A stretch of DNA of 35,650 nucleotides from an uncultured Porphyromonadaceae bacterium (GTDB lineage Bacteria; Bacteroidota; Bacteroidia; Bacteroidales; Muribaculaceae), in the NCBI GenBank assembly GCA_947177015.1, contig CAMWSV010000003.1, positions 1-35,650 of the forward strand. Direction: 5' to 3'. The translations under genes and the position numbers were made by a program. Below are positions 35,527 through 35,650 of the stretch, piece after piece. How positions within the stretch are numbered: the stretch's first letter is position 1; every line of letters starts with the position of its first letter. Below the pieces are notes generated by a model. The model was not told where the DNA came from and did no database searches. It worked only from the letters and a program-made list of their open reading frames with translations.

Positions 35527-35650
35527 AAATATCTATATCTTATTTTATCATACACTTTTTTTTCATACCTTTCAGCAAACAACACTTGCTGAAGAATAGA
35601 GATTGGAGTTACGAAGTATGTGATTTAACGTCGATTATTCCCATCAACTC

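Noticed and set aside
1-35650. CRISPR arrays, transposases, integrases or prophage genes
   Set aside because: No regular repeat-spacer array and no transposase/integrase-like ORF seen; the window appears chromosomal and mobile-element-free.

Overview
The window looks like Bacteroidales chromosomal DNA (Muribaculaceae-like is a guess). This rests on three or more promoters of the TTTG-N19/20-TAnnTTTG type and on the protein families present. Four blocks are visible. (1) 1-9.25 kb, minus strand: a phospholipid-headgroup locus with two CDP-alcohol phosphatidyltransferases, PAP2, PgpA, an acyltransferase, an NTP-transferase, an ATP-grasp protein and an edge-truncated HAD phosphatase, interrupted by pdxA and rlmN. 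No myo-inositol-phosphate synthase is seen. (2) 9.4-14.5 kb: a PpiD/SurA-like foldase, a CCA-adding enzyme and an M24 peptidase. (3) 14.7-23.4 kb: a SulP transporter, tRNA-Pro(CGG), metK preceded by a SAM-riboswitch-like leader, a degenerate UbiA/MenA-like protein, YeiH, a PAS protein and a short DXS-like enzyme. (4) 23.5-35.5 kb, minus strand: an 11-gene Ter-type stress/signalling cluster. It contains 2 TerD, 2 small VWA proteins, AIM24, a Pif1-like helicase, a TerY-like VWA with zinc ribbon, PP2C, a Ser/Thr kinase with zinc ribbon, a Zn-finger/PH-like protein and a TerB-like protein. Block 4 is the best candidate for an under-described system. Its leaders carry phased short repeats and a strong RNA hairpin. 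All product names come from motif reading and recalled family knowledge; no database search was run.
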